Positions 1 to 8,980 of a stretch of 64,000 nucleotides of DNA are shown in pieces; positions within the stretch are counted from its first letter, which is position 1, and every line of letters begins with the position of its first letter. The notes beneath the pieces are model-generated. The model searched no databases. It saw only the letters and a program-made list of their open reading frames with translations, and had not been told where the DNA came from. This DNA comes from Pseudomonas guangdongensis (GTDB taxonomy: Bacteria > Pseudomonadota > Gammaproteobacteria > Pseudomonadales > Pseudomonadaceae): positions 2,480,001 to 2,544,000 of the forward strand of contig NZ_LT629780.1 in NCBI RefSeq assembly GCF_900105885.1, read 5' to 3'. The position numbers were made by a program, and so were the translations under genes.

Positions 1-515
1 AATCGCTCGGCGCCAAGTTCGTCGACGTGCCCTGCGAGACCGACGAGGAGCGCGAATGCGCCGAAGGCGTCGGCGGCTACGCGCGGCCGATGCCGGCCTC
101 GTGGATGGCGCGCCAGGCCCAGGCGGTGCACGAGCGCGCCCGGCAGGCCGACATCGTCATCACCACCGCGCTGATCCCCGGGCGCAAGGCGCCGACCCTG
201 CTGCACGAGGCCACCGTGGCCGAGATGAAGCCCGGCTCGGTGATCATCGACCTGGCCGCCGCCCAGGGCGGCAACTGCCCGCTGAGCGTGCCCGGCGAGG
301 TGGTGGTGCGCCACGGCGTGACCCTGGTCGGCCACACCAACCTGCCGGCGCTGCTGCCGGCCGACGCCTCGGCCCTCTACGCGCGCAACCTGCTGGATTT
401 CCTCAAGCTGGTGCTCGACCAGGACGGCCGCTTCCACCTCGACCGCGACGACGACATCGTCGCCGCCTGCCTGATGTGCGAAGGCGGCCAGGTGCTGCGC
501 CGCAACGCCGCCTGA
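1..515 (+). CDS. pntAA: NAD(P) transhydrogenase subunit alpha part 1, C-terminal part (5' end outside window)
   Basis: This is the NAD(H)-binding domain I of the proton-translocating transhydrogenase, which uses the proton gradient to reduce NADP+ with NADH. The reading frame is open from the window edge (first full codon at base 3), so the N-terminal half is missing. The visible 171 codons contain a GGYARPM stretch, the TTALIPGRKAPTL segment and the VIIDLAAAQGGNC segment typical of the alanine dehydrogenase/PntA fold. The stop is at 513-515. The following gene is the short membrane part of alpha, so this organism has the split three-gene form (pntAA-pntAB-pntB) found in Pseudomonas rather than the fused alpha of E. 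coli. Identification is firm; only the start is unknown. Confidence 0.95.
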   Translation, partial: SLGAKFVDVPCETDEERECAEGVGGYARPMPASWMARQAQAVHERARQADIVITTALIPGRKAPTLLHEATVAEMKPGSVIIDLAAAQGGNCPLSVPGEVVVRHGVTLVGHTNLPALLPADASALYARNLLDFLKLVLDQDGRFHLDRDDDIVAACLMCEGGQVLRRNAA

Positions 516-562
516 GCCCGCCCGTCAGTCCCCTTCGCGGACCACCTACAAGGACAACAACC

Positions 563-877
563 ATGGATCCGATCTCCGACGGTCTCTACAACCTGATCAT
601 CTTCGTGCTGGCGATCTACGTCGGCTACCACGTGGTGTGGAACGTCACCCCCGCACTGCACACCCCGCTGATGGCGGTCACCAACGCCATCTCCGCCATC
701 GTCATCGTCGGCGCCATGCTGGCCGCGGCGCTGACCGAAACCGGCCTGGGCAAGACCATGGGCACCCTGGCCGTGGCCCTGGCCGCGGTCAACGTGTTCG
801 GCGGCTTCCTGGTCACCCGGCGGATGCTCGACATGTTCAAGAAAAAGGCGCCGAAAGCCCCGGCGGAGGGTCGTTGA
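563..877 (+). CDS. pntAB: NAD(P) transhydrogenase subunit alpha part 2 (membrane segment)
   Basis: A 104-residue membrane protein corresponding to the C-terminal membrane part of E. coli PntA. Three hydrophobic helices are visible (about residues 8-28, 33-55 and 62-82), followed by a basic tail rich in Lys and Ala. With PntB it forms the proton channel of the enzyme in the inner membrane. It lies 47 bp after pntAA and its stop TGA (875-877) is one base before the ATG of pntB at 879, so translation is probably coupled. The ATG at 563 was chosen because the helices begin directly after it and the size fits the family; the same frame runs open further upstream but overlaps pntAA. Confidence 0.95.
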   Translation: MDPISDGLYNLIIFVLAIYVGYHVVWNVTPALHTPLMAVTNAISAIVIVGAMLAAALTETGLGKTMGTLAVALAAVNVFGGFLVTRRMLDMFKKKAPKAPAEGR

Positions 878-878
878 G

Positions 879-2315
879 ATGAGCATGAACCTGATCACCA
901 GCTGCTACCTGGTCGCCTCCATCTGCTTCATCCAGGCCCTCAAGGGCCTCTCCCACCCGACCAGCTCGCGCCGCGGCAACCTGTTCGGCATGGTCGGCAT
1001 GGCCATCGCCGTGCTCACCACCGTCGCGCTGATCTTCAAGCTCGGCACCGAGATGGCCACCGCCGGCCTCGGCTACGTGATCCTCGGCCTGCTGCTCGGC
1101 GGCACGGCCGGCACGCTCATGGCCAAGCGCGTCGAGATGACCAAGATGCCCGAACTGGTCGCCTTCATGCACAGCATGATCGGCCTGGCCGCGGTGTTCA
1201 TCGCCATCGCCGCGGTGGTCGAGCCGCAGTCGCTGGGCATCGTCGCGCAGCTGGGCGAGCCGATCCCCGCCGGCAACCGCCTGGAACTGTTCCTCGGCGC
1301 GGCCATCGGCGCCATCACCTTCTCCGGCTCGGTGATCGCCTTCGGCAAGCTGTCCGGCAAATACAGGTTCCGCCTGTTCCAGGGCGCCCCGGTGACCTTC
1401 GCCGGCCAGCACTGGCTGAACCTGGCCCTGGGCCTGGCCATCCTCGGCCTGGGTCTGGCCTTCACCTTCAGCGGTGACCTGACCGCCTTCGCCGTGCTGC
1501 TGGCGCTGGCCTTCGTCATCGGCGTGCTGATCATCATCCCGATCGGCGGCGCCGACATGCCGGTGGTGGTGTCGATGCTCAACAGCTACTCGGGCTGGGC
1601 GGCGGCCGGCATCGGCTTCTCGCTGAACAACGCGATGCTGATCGTCGCCGGCAGCCTGGTCGGATCGAGCGGCGCGATCCTCTCCTACATCATGTGCAAG
1701 GCGATGAACCGCTCGTTCTTCAACGTGATCCTCGGCGGCTTCGGCGCCGAAGCCGGCGCCGGCGTTCAGGGCGGCAGCCAGGAACAGCGCCCGGTGAAGA
1801 GCGGCTCGGCGGACGACGCCGCCTTCCTGCTGGGCAACGCCGACAGCGTGATCATCGTCCCCGGCTACGGCCTGGCGGTGGCGCGCGCCCAGCACGCGCT
1901 GATGGAACTGGCGGAGAAACTGGCGCAGCGCGGGATCAGCGTGAAATACGCCATCCACCCGGTGGCCGGGCGGATGCCGGGGCACATGAACGTGCTGCTG
2001 GCCGAAGCCGAGGTGCCCTACGAGCAGGTGTTCGAGATGGACGACATCAACCCCGAGTTCGGCCAGACCGACGTGGTGCTGGTGCTGGGCGCCAACGACG
2101 TGGTGAACCCGGCGGCGAAGACCGACCCGCACTCGCCGATTGCCGGGATGCCGATCCTCGACGCGTACAAGGCCAGAACCGTGATCGTCAACAAGCGCTC
2201 GATGGCCAGCGGCTACGCGGGTCTGGACAACGAACTGTTCTACATGGACAAGTCGATGATGGTGTTCGGCGACGCCAAGAAGGTGCTCGAAGACATGGTC
2301 AAGGCGGTCGGCTGA
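879..2315 (+). CDS. pntB: NAD(P) transhydrogenase subunit beta
   Basis: The 478-residue beta subunit carries most of the membrane channel and the NADP(H)-binding domain III. The first roughly 260 residues are a series of hydrophobic helices. The C-terminal 180 residues form a Rossmann-type domain with the [11 protein letters not shown] motif near residue 328 and [10 protein letters not shown] near residue 404, both characteristic of PntB. Length matches the Pseudomonas family. It is the last gene of the pntAA-pntAB-pntB operon and is followed by a strong inverted repeat at 2344-2386. The operon supplies NADPH at the cost of proton motive force. Confidence 0.97.
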   Translation: MSMNLITSCYLVASICFIQALKGLSHPTSSRRGNLFGMVGMAIAVLTTVALIFKLGTEMATAGLGYVILGLLLGGTAGTLMAKRVEMTKMPELVAFMHSMIGLAAVFIAIAAVVEPQSLGIVAQLGEPIPAGNRLELFLGAAIGAITFSGSVIAFGKLSGKYRFRLFQGAPVTFAGQHWLNLALGLAILGLGLAFTFSGDLTAFAVLLALAFVIGVLIIIPIGGADMPVVVSMLNSYSGWAAAGIGFSLNNAMLIVAGSLVGSSGAILSYIMCKAMNRSFFNVILGGFGAEAGAGVQGGSQEQRPVKSGSADDAAFLLGNADSVIIVPGYGLAVARAQHALMELAEKLAQRGISVKYAIHPVAGRMPGHMNVLLAEAEVPYEQVFEMDDINPEFGQTDVVLVLGANDVVNPAAKTDPHSPIAGMPILDAYKARTVIVNKRSMASGYAGLDNELFYMDKSMMVFGDAKKVLEDMVKAVG

Positions 2316-2343
2316 CCCCCGGCCTCGGCCGTCCCGGACCCTC

Positions 2344-2386
2344 GACGCCGCAACCGCCACCGTGCCCCGGTGGCGGTTGCGGCGTC
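2344..2386 (+). terminator. Strong hairpin terminator after pntB
   Basis: A perfect 18-bp inverted repeat (arms 2344-2361 and 2369-2386) with a 7-base loop begins 29 bases after the pntB stop. The stem is very GC-rich and is followed by only a short TTGCCGTT run, so it may be a weak-T intrinsic terminator or an mRNA 3'-end stabiliser. It separates the transhydrogenase operon from the alcohol dehydrogenase. Confidence 0.8.
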
Positions 2387-2428
2387 TTGCCGTTGGCGCA
2401 GCGCCTGCCGCCCGGCGGGCGGGTATTG

Positions 2429-2436
2429 CTACCAAG
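2429..2436 (+). promoter_or_regulatory. CTACCAAG motif upstream of the PQQ alcohol dehydrogenase
   Basis: CTACCAAG ends 115 bases before the dehydrogenase ATG. The core CTACCAA recurs at similar distances before exaC (6882) and pqqA (8753). This suggests a shared activator site, possibly for the LuxR-type response regulator that controls PQQ-dependent alcohol oxidation in Pseudomonas. The binding protein is inferred, not shown. Confidence 0.4.
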
Positions 2437-2503
2437 GAAGCAGGTCTTTGCTCCCCGCGATCAATTGTTGCGCCACCCCCTGCGGCGAAGAATTCGTCAC
2501 AGA

Positions 2504-2520
2504 CCGGGAAAAATTCCCGG
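2504..2520. promoter_or_regulatory. Palindrome CCGGGAA-AAA-TTCCCGG upstream of pedH
   Basis: A perfect 7-bp inverted repeat around an AAA centre lies 32-48 bases before the pedH ATG. Its position in the leader or core promoter region would suit an operator or a 5'-UTR hairpin. No known regulator with this site was recognised. Confidence 0.35.
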
Positions 2521-2551
2521 CGATAACAATGAACCCGCAGAGGTAGCCGCA

Positions 2552-4336
2552 ATGAAGCACTCCGGTCTCACCCATTCCTTCGCCAGGACCACGCTGGGCC
2601 TCGCGCTGGCGCTGTCCGGCCTGTCCGCCTGGGCCGTCACCGACGAGGACATCCTCAAGGACGCGCAGACCCCCAGCGAGGTGGTCACCAACGGCCTCGG
2701 CCTGCAGGGTCAGCGCTACAGCACCCTGGATACCCTCAACGCCAACAACGTCACCCAGCTGCGGCCGGTGTGGGCGTTCTCCTTCGGCGGCGAGAAGCAG
2801 CGCGGCCAGCAGGCCCAGCCGCTGATCAAGGATGGCGTGATGTACATGACCGCCTCCTACTCGCGGGTGTTCGCGGTGGATGCGCGCACCGGCAAGGAAC
2901 TGTGGCAGTACGACGCGCGCCTGCCCGACGGCATCATGCCGTGCTGCGACGTGATCAACCGCGGCGTCGCCCTGTACGGCGACCTGGTGATCTTCGGCAC
3001 CCTCGACGCCAAGCTGGTCGCTCTCAACAAGGACACCGGCAAGGTGGTGTGGAAGAAGACCGTGGCCGACTACAAGGCCGGCTACTCGATCACCGCCGCG
3101 CCGCTGGTGGTCAACGGCAAGCTGATCACCGGCGTGTCCGGCGGCGAGTTCGGCGTGGTCGGCAAGATCGAGGCCTACAACCCGAAGAACGGCGAGCTGC
3201 TGTGGACCCGTCCGACCGTGGAAGGCCACATGGGCTACGTCTGGAAGGACGGCAAGAAGGTCGAGAACGGCATCACCGGCGGCGAGGCCGGCAAGTCCTG
3301 GCCGGGCGACCTGTGGAAGACCGGCGGCGCGGCGCCGTGGCTGGGCGGCTACTACGACCCGGAAACCAACCAGCTGCTGTTCGGCACCGGCAACCCGGCC
3401 CCGTGGAACTCGCACCTGCGCCCCGGCGACAATCTCTACTCGTCCTCGCGCCTGGCGCTGAACCCGGACGACGGCACCATCAAGTGGCACTTCCAGACCA
3501 CCCCGCACGACGGCTGGGACTACGACGGCGTCAACGAGCTGGTGTCGTTCAACTACCAGGACGGCGGCAAGACCGTGAAGGCGGCGGCCACCGCCGACCG
3601 CAACGGCTTCTTCTACGTGCTCGACCGCACCAACGGCAAGTTCATCCGTGGCTTCCCGTTCGTCGACAAGATCACCTGGGCCAAGGGCCTGGACAAGAAC
3701 GGCCGGCCGATCTACGACGACGCCAACCGTCCGGGCTCGCCGAACGATGCCGGCGCGCAGGGCAAGACCGTCACCGTGGCGCCGTCCTTCCTCGGCGGCA
3801 AGAACTGGATGCCGATGGCCTACAGCCAGGACACCGGGCTGTTCTACGTGCCCTCCAACGAGTGGAGCATGGACATCTGGAACGAGGGCACCGCCTACAA
3901 GAAGGGCGCGGCCTACCTCGGCGCCGGCTTCACCATCCACCCGCTCAACGAGGACTACATCGGCGTGCTGCGCGCCATCGACCCGAAGACCGGCAAGGAA
4001 GTCTGGCGCTACAAGAACTACGCGCCGCTGTGGGGCGGCGTGCTGGCCACCAAGGGCAACCTGGTGTTCACCGGCAACCCGGAAGGCTACCTGATGGCTT
4101 TCGACGCCAAGACCGGCAAGAAACTCTACGAGTTCAACACCGGCTCGGGCGTGATCGGCTCGCCGGTCACCTGGGAGATGGACGGCGAGCAGTACGTCTC
4201 GGTGCTGTCCGGCTGGGGCGGCGCGGTGCCGCTGTGGGGCGGCGAGGTGGCCAAGCGCATCAAGGACTTCAACCAGGGCGGCATGGTCTGGACCTTCAAG
4301 CTGCCCAAGGAAGTGGCGGCGGTGGCCAAGCGCTGA
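2552..4336 (+). CDS. pedH: PQQ-dependent alcohol dehydrogenase, predicted lanthanide-dependent (PedH type)
   Basis: A periplasmic quinoprotein of 594 residues that should oxidise primary alcohols such as ethanol to aldehydes and pass electrons to a cytochrome c. A signal peptide is visible, with likely cleavage after Ser-Ala-Trp-Ala at residue 28. The adjacent cysteines C131-C132 form the vicinal disulfide stacked on PQQ. Tryptophan-rich propeller repeats, GTGNPAPWN and [13 protein letters not shown] are as in ExaA/PedE/PedH. The catalytic aspartate D323 lies in WDYDGVNEL; the second Asp, D325, sits where calcium enzymes such as ExaA have Ser and where P. putida PedH and XoxF have the lanthanide-binding Asp. 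Length also fits PedH (about 595) better than ExaA (about 623). AGAGG at 2539-2543 supports the ATG. No cytochrome c550 gene (exaB) follows; a bidirectional terminator does. Metal dependence is a prediction from one motif. Confidence 0.9.
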   Translation: MKHSGLTHSFARTTLGLALALSGLSAWAVTDEDILKDAQTPSEVVTNGLGLQGQRYSTLDTLNANNVTQLRPVWAFSFGGEKQRGQQAQPLIKDGVMYMTASYSRVFAVDARTGKELWQYDARLPDGIMPCCDVINRGVALYGDLVIFGTLDAKLVALNKDTGKVVWKKTVADYKAGYSITAAPLVVNGKLITGVSGGEFGVVGKIEAYNPKNGELLWTRPTVEGHMGYVWKDGKKVENGITGGEAGKSWPGDLWKTGGAAPWLGGYYDPETNQLLFGTGNPAPWNSHLRPGDNLYSSSRLALNPDDGTIKWHFQTTPHDGWDYDGVNELVSFNYQDGGKTVKAAATADRNGFFYVLDRTNGKFIRGFPFVDKITWAKGLDKNGRPIYDDANRPGSPNDAGAQGKTVTVAPSFLGGKNWMPMAYSQDTGLFYVPSNEWSMDIWNEGTAYKKGAAYLGAGFTIHPLNEDYIGVLRAIDPKTGKEVWRYKNYAPLWGGVLATKGNLVFTGNPEGYLMAFDAKTGKKLYEFNTGSGVIGSPVTWEMDGEQYVSVLSGWGGAVPLWGGEVAKRIKDFNQGGMVWTFKLPKEVAAVAKR

Positions 4337-4386
4337 CCGGGCGCCATGCCGGCGTCCGGTGAGGCCTGGCCGAACCTGGACTGCCT

Positions 4387-4418
4387 GACGGAGGCGGAGC
4401 GATGGCTCCGCCTCCGTC
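4387..4418. terminator. Bidirectional terminator between pedH and mtlD
   Basis: A perfect 14-bp inverted repeat (4387-4400 and 4405-4418) with loop GATG lies between the convergent 3' ends of pedH and mtlD. GTTTC follows on the plus strand. It can serve both transcripts; it ends three bases before the last base of the mtlD gene. Confidence 0.85.
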
Positions 4419-4421
4419 GTT

Positions 4422-6560
4422 TCAGGCCTCCTGCAGCGGCCAGTCCCAGTGACTGGAGCCCTCAGCCGCCAGCGCCTCGAAATGCCGGTCGATCCGTGCC
4501 AGCAGCGCGGCGTCGGTCTGTGCGTCCAGGCCGGGGTAGGGCGCGCCGAGGTAGTTGCCGTCGTAGGTCAGTACCGCCGCCGCCGTGCCGTGGCGCTCGT
4601 AGAGCGAGCGGATCAGCTGGCACTCCTTGTCTTCGGGCGGCGCGCAGCGCAACGCGTAGAGCAGGGCCAGCGCGGTGGCGAACTCCAGGCGCTCGGTGGT
4701 CAGGCCGAACTGCCGGGCCAGGTCGATGCTGCCGAGTATCCGCTCGCGCCGTTGCAGCTTGCGCAGCGGGTCGCGCGCCACGCGCTGGCAGGGGTCCTTG
4801 AAGGAGCGCCGGCAGCGCTGCAGGAAATTGTCGATGAAGCGGTCGGCGAACGGCGCGAGCGCCGGGTTCTCGCGCAGCAGGGCCGGCTTGATCTCCCGGT
4901 CGACCACCTGGCGCGCCAGTTGCTGCACGCGCTCGTCGCCCATGCCCTGGCCGATGCTCGGGTAGCCGAGCAGGCTGGCGTACCAGGCGATGATCGCGTG
5001 GGTGCCGTTGAGCAGGCGATTCTTCAGCTTCTGGATGGCGGCGATGTCGTCCACCGTCTGCACCTGGCAGAGTCGCTCCAGCAGCGCGCCGCCTTTCTGC
5101 GCGTAGAGCGGCATGTCGGGGCCGCTGCTGAACAGGCTCAGGCTATGGCTGCCCAGTTCGCTGAGCGGCGCCAGATGGCCGAGGCGGGTGCTCAGCTGTT
5201 GCAGGCTTTCCTCGGAGGCGGTGCGCGGGCTGGTCAGGTGCAGTTCGCCGAGACTGTCCTCCAGCCGGCGCAGCTCGTGCAGACGCAGGCGCAGTTGCTT
5301 GCGCAGCAGCTCGCGCGGGGTTTTCGAAACGATGCGGTTGACCACCGTCTCGCTGAACTCCACGCGGGCGAGCAGGGCGTCGGCCTCGTCCGCGTCCATC
5401 TGGCGCAGCAGTTCGTCGCGAACGCAGCGCCGCGTGAAGGCTGCGCCGCCCAGCTTGTTGAGCACCACCAGCAGGGTCAGCGGCTCGGCATCCCCGGCGA
5501 AGCGGGCCTGCAGCCCTCGTGCGATCTGCCCGGCTTGCTGGCGGATGGCGTTCTCCGGCAGGCAGATGGCGACGAGGGCCGTCTCGCGATACAGCTCCTG
5601 CATGGCGTGCGGGTCGTTGATGTCGATCAGGCGCACATGCTCGATGGCCTGCTCGAAGGCGCGGTTGGCGTAATGCACGGCGTACCGGCCGAAGGCATTG
5701 ACCAGATTGCGCAGTGCCTGGTCGCTGGTGGCGCCGACGATCTCCTGGGGGCGGGTGTAACCGTCCCAGTGGGCCAGCACCTGGGCCAGGTAGCCGCCGC
5801 CCATGGCGCCGAAGCCGTGGATGCCGACCTTGAGGTCGTTGCGGGTCGCCGGAAAGGGATCGGTCAGGCGCGGCACGGGCCGGCTCGGCAGGCAGGGACG
5901 CAGGTCGGCGAGAAAGTCGGTCATGCACTGGCAGTAGCGGAAGGCCAGGGCGCGCACCTCCGCGCAGGGTTCCTTGATGTCGCGAATGGCGATCACCAGG
6001 GTGCCCGCGGCGGCGGCCGAGCGGATGCCGTTCTCCGAGTCCTCGAAACTCAGGCAGTGCTGCGGCTCGCAGTTGAGGCTGGCACTGGCGGTGAGGAAGA
6101 TCTCCGGATGCGGCTTGCCGCGCGCCACCTCGTCGCCGCAGACGGTGATATCGAAGTACTTCATCACTCCGGCGTTGATCAGGTATTCCTCGGCGATGGC
6201 CCGGCGGCTCGAAGTGGCGACCGCCAGCAGCAGGCCGGCGGCCTTGAGGTGTTCCAGCACCTCGAACAGGCCCGGTTTGAGGGGAACGCCATACTTGCGT
6301 ACATAGGCCAGCTCCAGTTCATCGGCGCGCTGGCGAATGGCGCTGTAGGGGTAGTCGGGGCCGTAGTGCTGGCGGGCGAGGGCTTCGGCCTTGCGGGCGC
6401 TGAGCCCCAGGGAGTCGGTCAGGACGGCGTCGCTGATCGGCTGGCCAAAGAGCTGGGTGGAGGCTTGCTTGAGGGTACTGAAGCGCAGGCGCTCGGTATC
6501 GAACAGGGTGCCGTCCATGTCGAAGATGGCGGCGTGAATCTGTCTTTCCTGAAAAATCAT
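4422..6560 (-). CDS. mtlD: Bifunctional mannitol-1-phosphate phosphatase / mannitol-1-phosphate 5-dehydrogenase
   Basis: A 712-residue two-domain fusion. Residues 1 to about 225 are a HAD phosphatase of the beta-phosphoglucomutase type with nucleophile motif DMDGTLFD (D14, D16), VATSSRR, GKPHPEIF and SFEDSENGI. Residues from about 243 form a mannitol dehydrogenase-type domain with a Rossmann motif (GIHGFGAMGGGY) and the polyol dehydrogenase signature K513-x4-N518-x2-H521. This architecture is that of Acinetobacter baylyi MtlD, which reduces fructose-6-phosphate to mannitol-1-phosphate and dephosphorylates it, making mannitol as a compatible solute under osmotic stress. No PTS mannitol transporter is nearby, which supports synthesis rather than uptake. 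An AAGGAA ribosome site precedes the ATG. The gene is monocistronic, convergent with pedH and divergent from exaC. Confidence 0.85.
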   Translation of the reverse strand: MIFQERQIHAAIFDMDGTLFDTERLRFSTLKQASTQLFGQPISDAVLTDSLGLSARKAEALARQHYGPDYPYSAIRQRADELELAYVRKYGVPLKPGLFEVLEHLKAAGLLLAVATSSRRAIAEEYLINAGVMKYFDITVCGDEVARGKPHPEIFLTASASLNCEPQHCLSFEDSENGIRSAAAAGTLVIAIRDIKEPCAEVRALAFRYCQCMTDFLADLRPCLPSRPVPRLTDPFPATRNDLKVGIHGFGAMGGGYLAQVLAHWDGYTRPQEIVGATSDQALRNLVNAFGRYAVHYANRAFEQAIEHVRLIDINDPHAMQELYRETALVAICLPENAIRQQAGQIARGLQARFAGDAEPLTLLVVLNKLGGAAFTRRCVRDELLRQMDADEADALLARVEFSETVVNRIVSKTPRELLRKQLRLRLHELRRLEDSLGELHLTSPRTASEESLQQLSTRLGHLAPLSELGSHSLSLFSSGPDMPLYAQKGGALLERLCQVQTVDDIAAIQKLKNRLLNGTHAIIAWYASLLGYPSIGQGMGDERVQQLARQVVDREIKPALLRENPALAPFADRFIDNFLQRCRRSFKDPCQRVARDPLRKLQRRERILGSIDLARQFGLTTERLEFATALALLYALRCAPPEDKECQLIRSLYERHGTAAAVLTYDGNYLGAPYPGLDAQTDAALLARIDRHFEALAAEGSSHWDWPLQEA

Positions 6561-6636
6561 TGAAAATTCCTTGACTTGTTCGCTAGTTCTGCGATTTCTC
6601 CGTGAGGGGCTTAGGGTGTTTTTTTACCTTAACATG

Positions 6637-6682
6637 AAAAACGCCCCTGTCTGCCCGAGGGCGATCCCTGGTCCGGGCAGAC
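6637..6682 (-). terminator. Terminator-like hairpin upstream of mtlD
   Basis: GTCTGCCCG (6649-6657) pairs with CGGGCAGAC (6674-6682). On the minus strand the hairpin is followed by AGGGGCG and five T residues (6641-6637). It points toward mtlD and ends about 77 bases before its ATG, so it could stop read-through from the exaC side or act as a leader attenuator. Confidence 0.45.
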
Positions 6683-6717
6683 CACGCACCCGCCGCCGCC
6701 CTGCGGCGGGTGCGTGG
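6682..6717. repeat. 15-bp perfect inverted repeat upstream of exaC
   Basis: CCACGCACCCGCCGC (6682-6696) and its exact complement (6703-6717) flank a 6-base loop. It adjoins the previous hairpin, and only a GC-rich tail follows, so it is not a classic intrinsic terminator. It may be a REP-like structural element. Confidence 0.6.
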
Positions 6718-6881
6718 CCGGGTCGTCTTGCACGGGCCTGTGACCAGTCGGGTACGGGCGGGAGGGCGCTGGCGCGCAGCCTGCAGGCTGCGGGTATTTC
6801 CGGGGCTGGCCCGGTCTCGTCTTCTGCGGCTGCCGCGCGGCAGCCGTCGGCGGGAGGGCGCGGGCAAGGGGTTATGGCTTA

Positions 6882-6889
6882 CTACCAAA
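6882..6889 (+). promoter_or_regulatory. CTACCAAA motif upstream of exaC
   Basis: CTACCAAA ends 117 bases before the exaC ATG, nearly the same distance as the copy before pedH. It is a candidate binding site for a common activator of the PQQ/ethanol regulon. Function is inferred from recurrence only. Confidence 0.4.
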
Positions 6890-7006
6890 TAACGAGTTTC
6901 GCTGTTCCATCGGTGCATACCGGGCCGGTGGGTGGACTGCCAACATCCACTCACAGTCCACGCAAGAACCAGACCGGACCGCAACAATAAAAGAGAGGCC
7001 ACGAGC

Positions 7007-8527
<1,521 letters not shown>

Positions 8528-8533
8528 GCACCG

Positions 8534-8559
8534 GGCTGGCGGGTGCAGCCCCGCCAGCC
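8534..8559 (+). terminator. GC hairpin just after exaC
   Basis: GGCTGGCGGG (8534-8543) pairs with CCCGCCAGCC (8550-8559) around a 6-base loop, starting 6 bases after the exaC stop. It lacks a T-run, so it may protect the 3' end rather than terminate. Confidence 0.6.
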
Positions 8560-8677
8560 TTGCAGGCTTTGCTCCCCTCGGCGCGCTCCACGGCCGCCAC
8601 GACTGTGTGTTGCTTGTCGATGCGCTCCCCCGGGCGCGGTTGCCGGCGGTCCTTCCCCGCTCCGGCAGCTGGTATCG

Positions 8678-8703
8678 AACGCGGCTTCGGCCGCGTTTTT
8701 TTT
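8678..8703 (+). terminator. Intrinsic terminator downstream of exaC
   Basis: AACGCGGC (8678-8685), loop TTCG, GCCGCGTT (8690-8697) and an uninterrupted run of eight T (8696-8703). This is a classic Rho-independent terminator insulating pqqA from exaC. Confidence 0.92.
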
Positions 8704-8752
8704 CGTCCGCACGATGCCGGCGCCCGGCCGCATGGCGTCTGCGCCGGCGGGT

Positions 8753-8760
8753 CTACCAAG
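8753..8760 (+). promoter_or_regulatory. CTACCAAG motif upstream of pqqA
   Basis: Third copy of the CTACCAA motif, ending 102 bases before the pqqA ATG and following the exaC terminator. Together with the copies at 2429 and 6882 it suggests coordinate control of the dehydrogenases and cofactor synthesis. Confidence 0.4.
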
Positions 8761-8862
8761 GTCAGCGAAAACTCCTTCCAAAGTACCATTGGGCTGGCGC
8801 CGCGCAGGGCGCATAACTGTGCTTGCCGGAATTCGCCGGCCTGACAACAAGAGGACTGCGCC

Positions 8863-8934
8863 ATGTGGACCAAGCCCGCCTTCACCGATCTGCGCATTGG
8901 CTTTGAAGTGACCATGTACTTCGCCAACCGTTGA
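8863..8934 (+). CDS. pqqA: PQQ precursor peptide PqqA
   Basis: A 23-residue peptide that is the substrate for PQQ: its glutamate and tyrosine side chains are cross-linked by PqqE and excised to become the cofactor. The conserved pair E15 and Y19 in EVTMY is present, and the N-terminal MWTKP and C-terminal FANR match the family. GAGGA about 10 bases upstream of the ATG is a good ribosome site. It is separated from pqqB by a hairpin (8942-8961) that probably lets pqqA be expressed at a higher level than the enzymes. Confidence 0.97.
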   Translation: MWTKPAFTDLRIGFEVTMYFANR

Positions 8935-8941
8935 TCCACAC

Positions 8942-8961
8942 AGCCCCGGCTCGCCGGGGCT
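8942..8961 (+). terminator. Hairpin between pqqA and pqqB (attenuator)
   Basis: AGCCCCGG and CCGGGGCT form a tight stem around CTCG immediately after the pqqA stop. A partial terminator at this position is common in pqq operons and fits a high need for the PqqA peptide relative to the enzymes. Confidence 0.7.
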
Positions 8962-8980
8962 TCCCATTCGGGGACTGCCC

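Larger units (their letters stand above)
6561..7006. other. Divergent intergenic region mtlD / exaC
   Basis: 446 bases without a credible gene. From left to right it holds the mtlD leader (A/T-rich, 6561-6640), two stacked hairpins (6649-6682 and 6682-6717), a GC-rich stretch without recognised features, the CTACCAAA motif at 6882 and the exaC leader with ribosome site AGAGAGG at 6992-6998. Short frames in both directions have no recognisable similarity. Confidence 0.6.
8528..8862. other. Intergenic region exaC / pqqA
   Basis: 335 bases with no gene recognised. It contains a GC hairpin just after exaC (8534-8559), a textbook terminator (8678-8703), the CTACCAAG motif (8753-8760), a second ACCATTGG-like sequence near 8785 and the pqqA ribosome site GAGGA near 8851. 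pqqA therefore probably has its own promoter, between about 8704 and 8840. Confidence 0.7.

Noticed and set aside
837..2552. A 571-codon minus-strand frame across pntB
   Set aside because: Antisense to pntB, with typical shadow composition and no recognisable domain.
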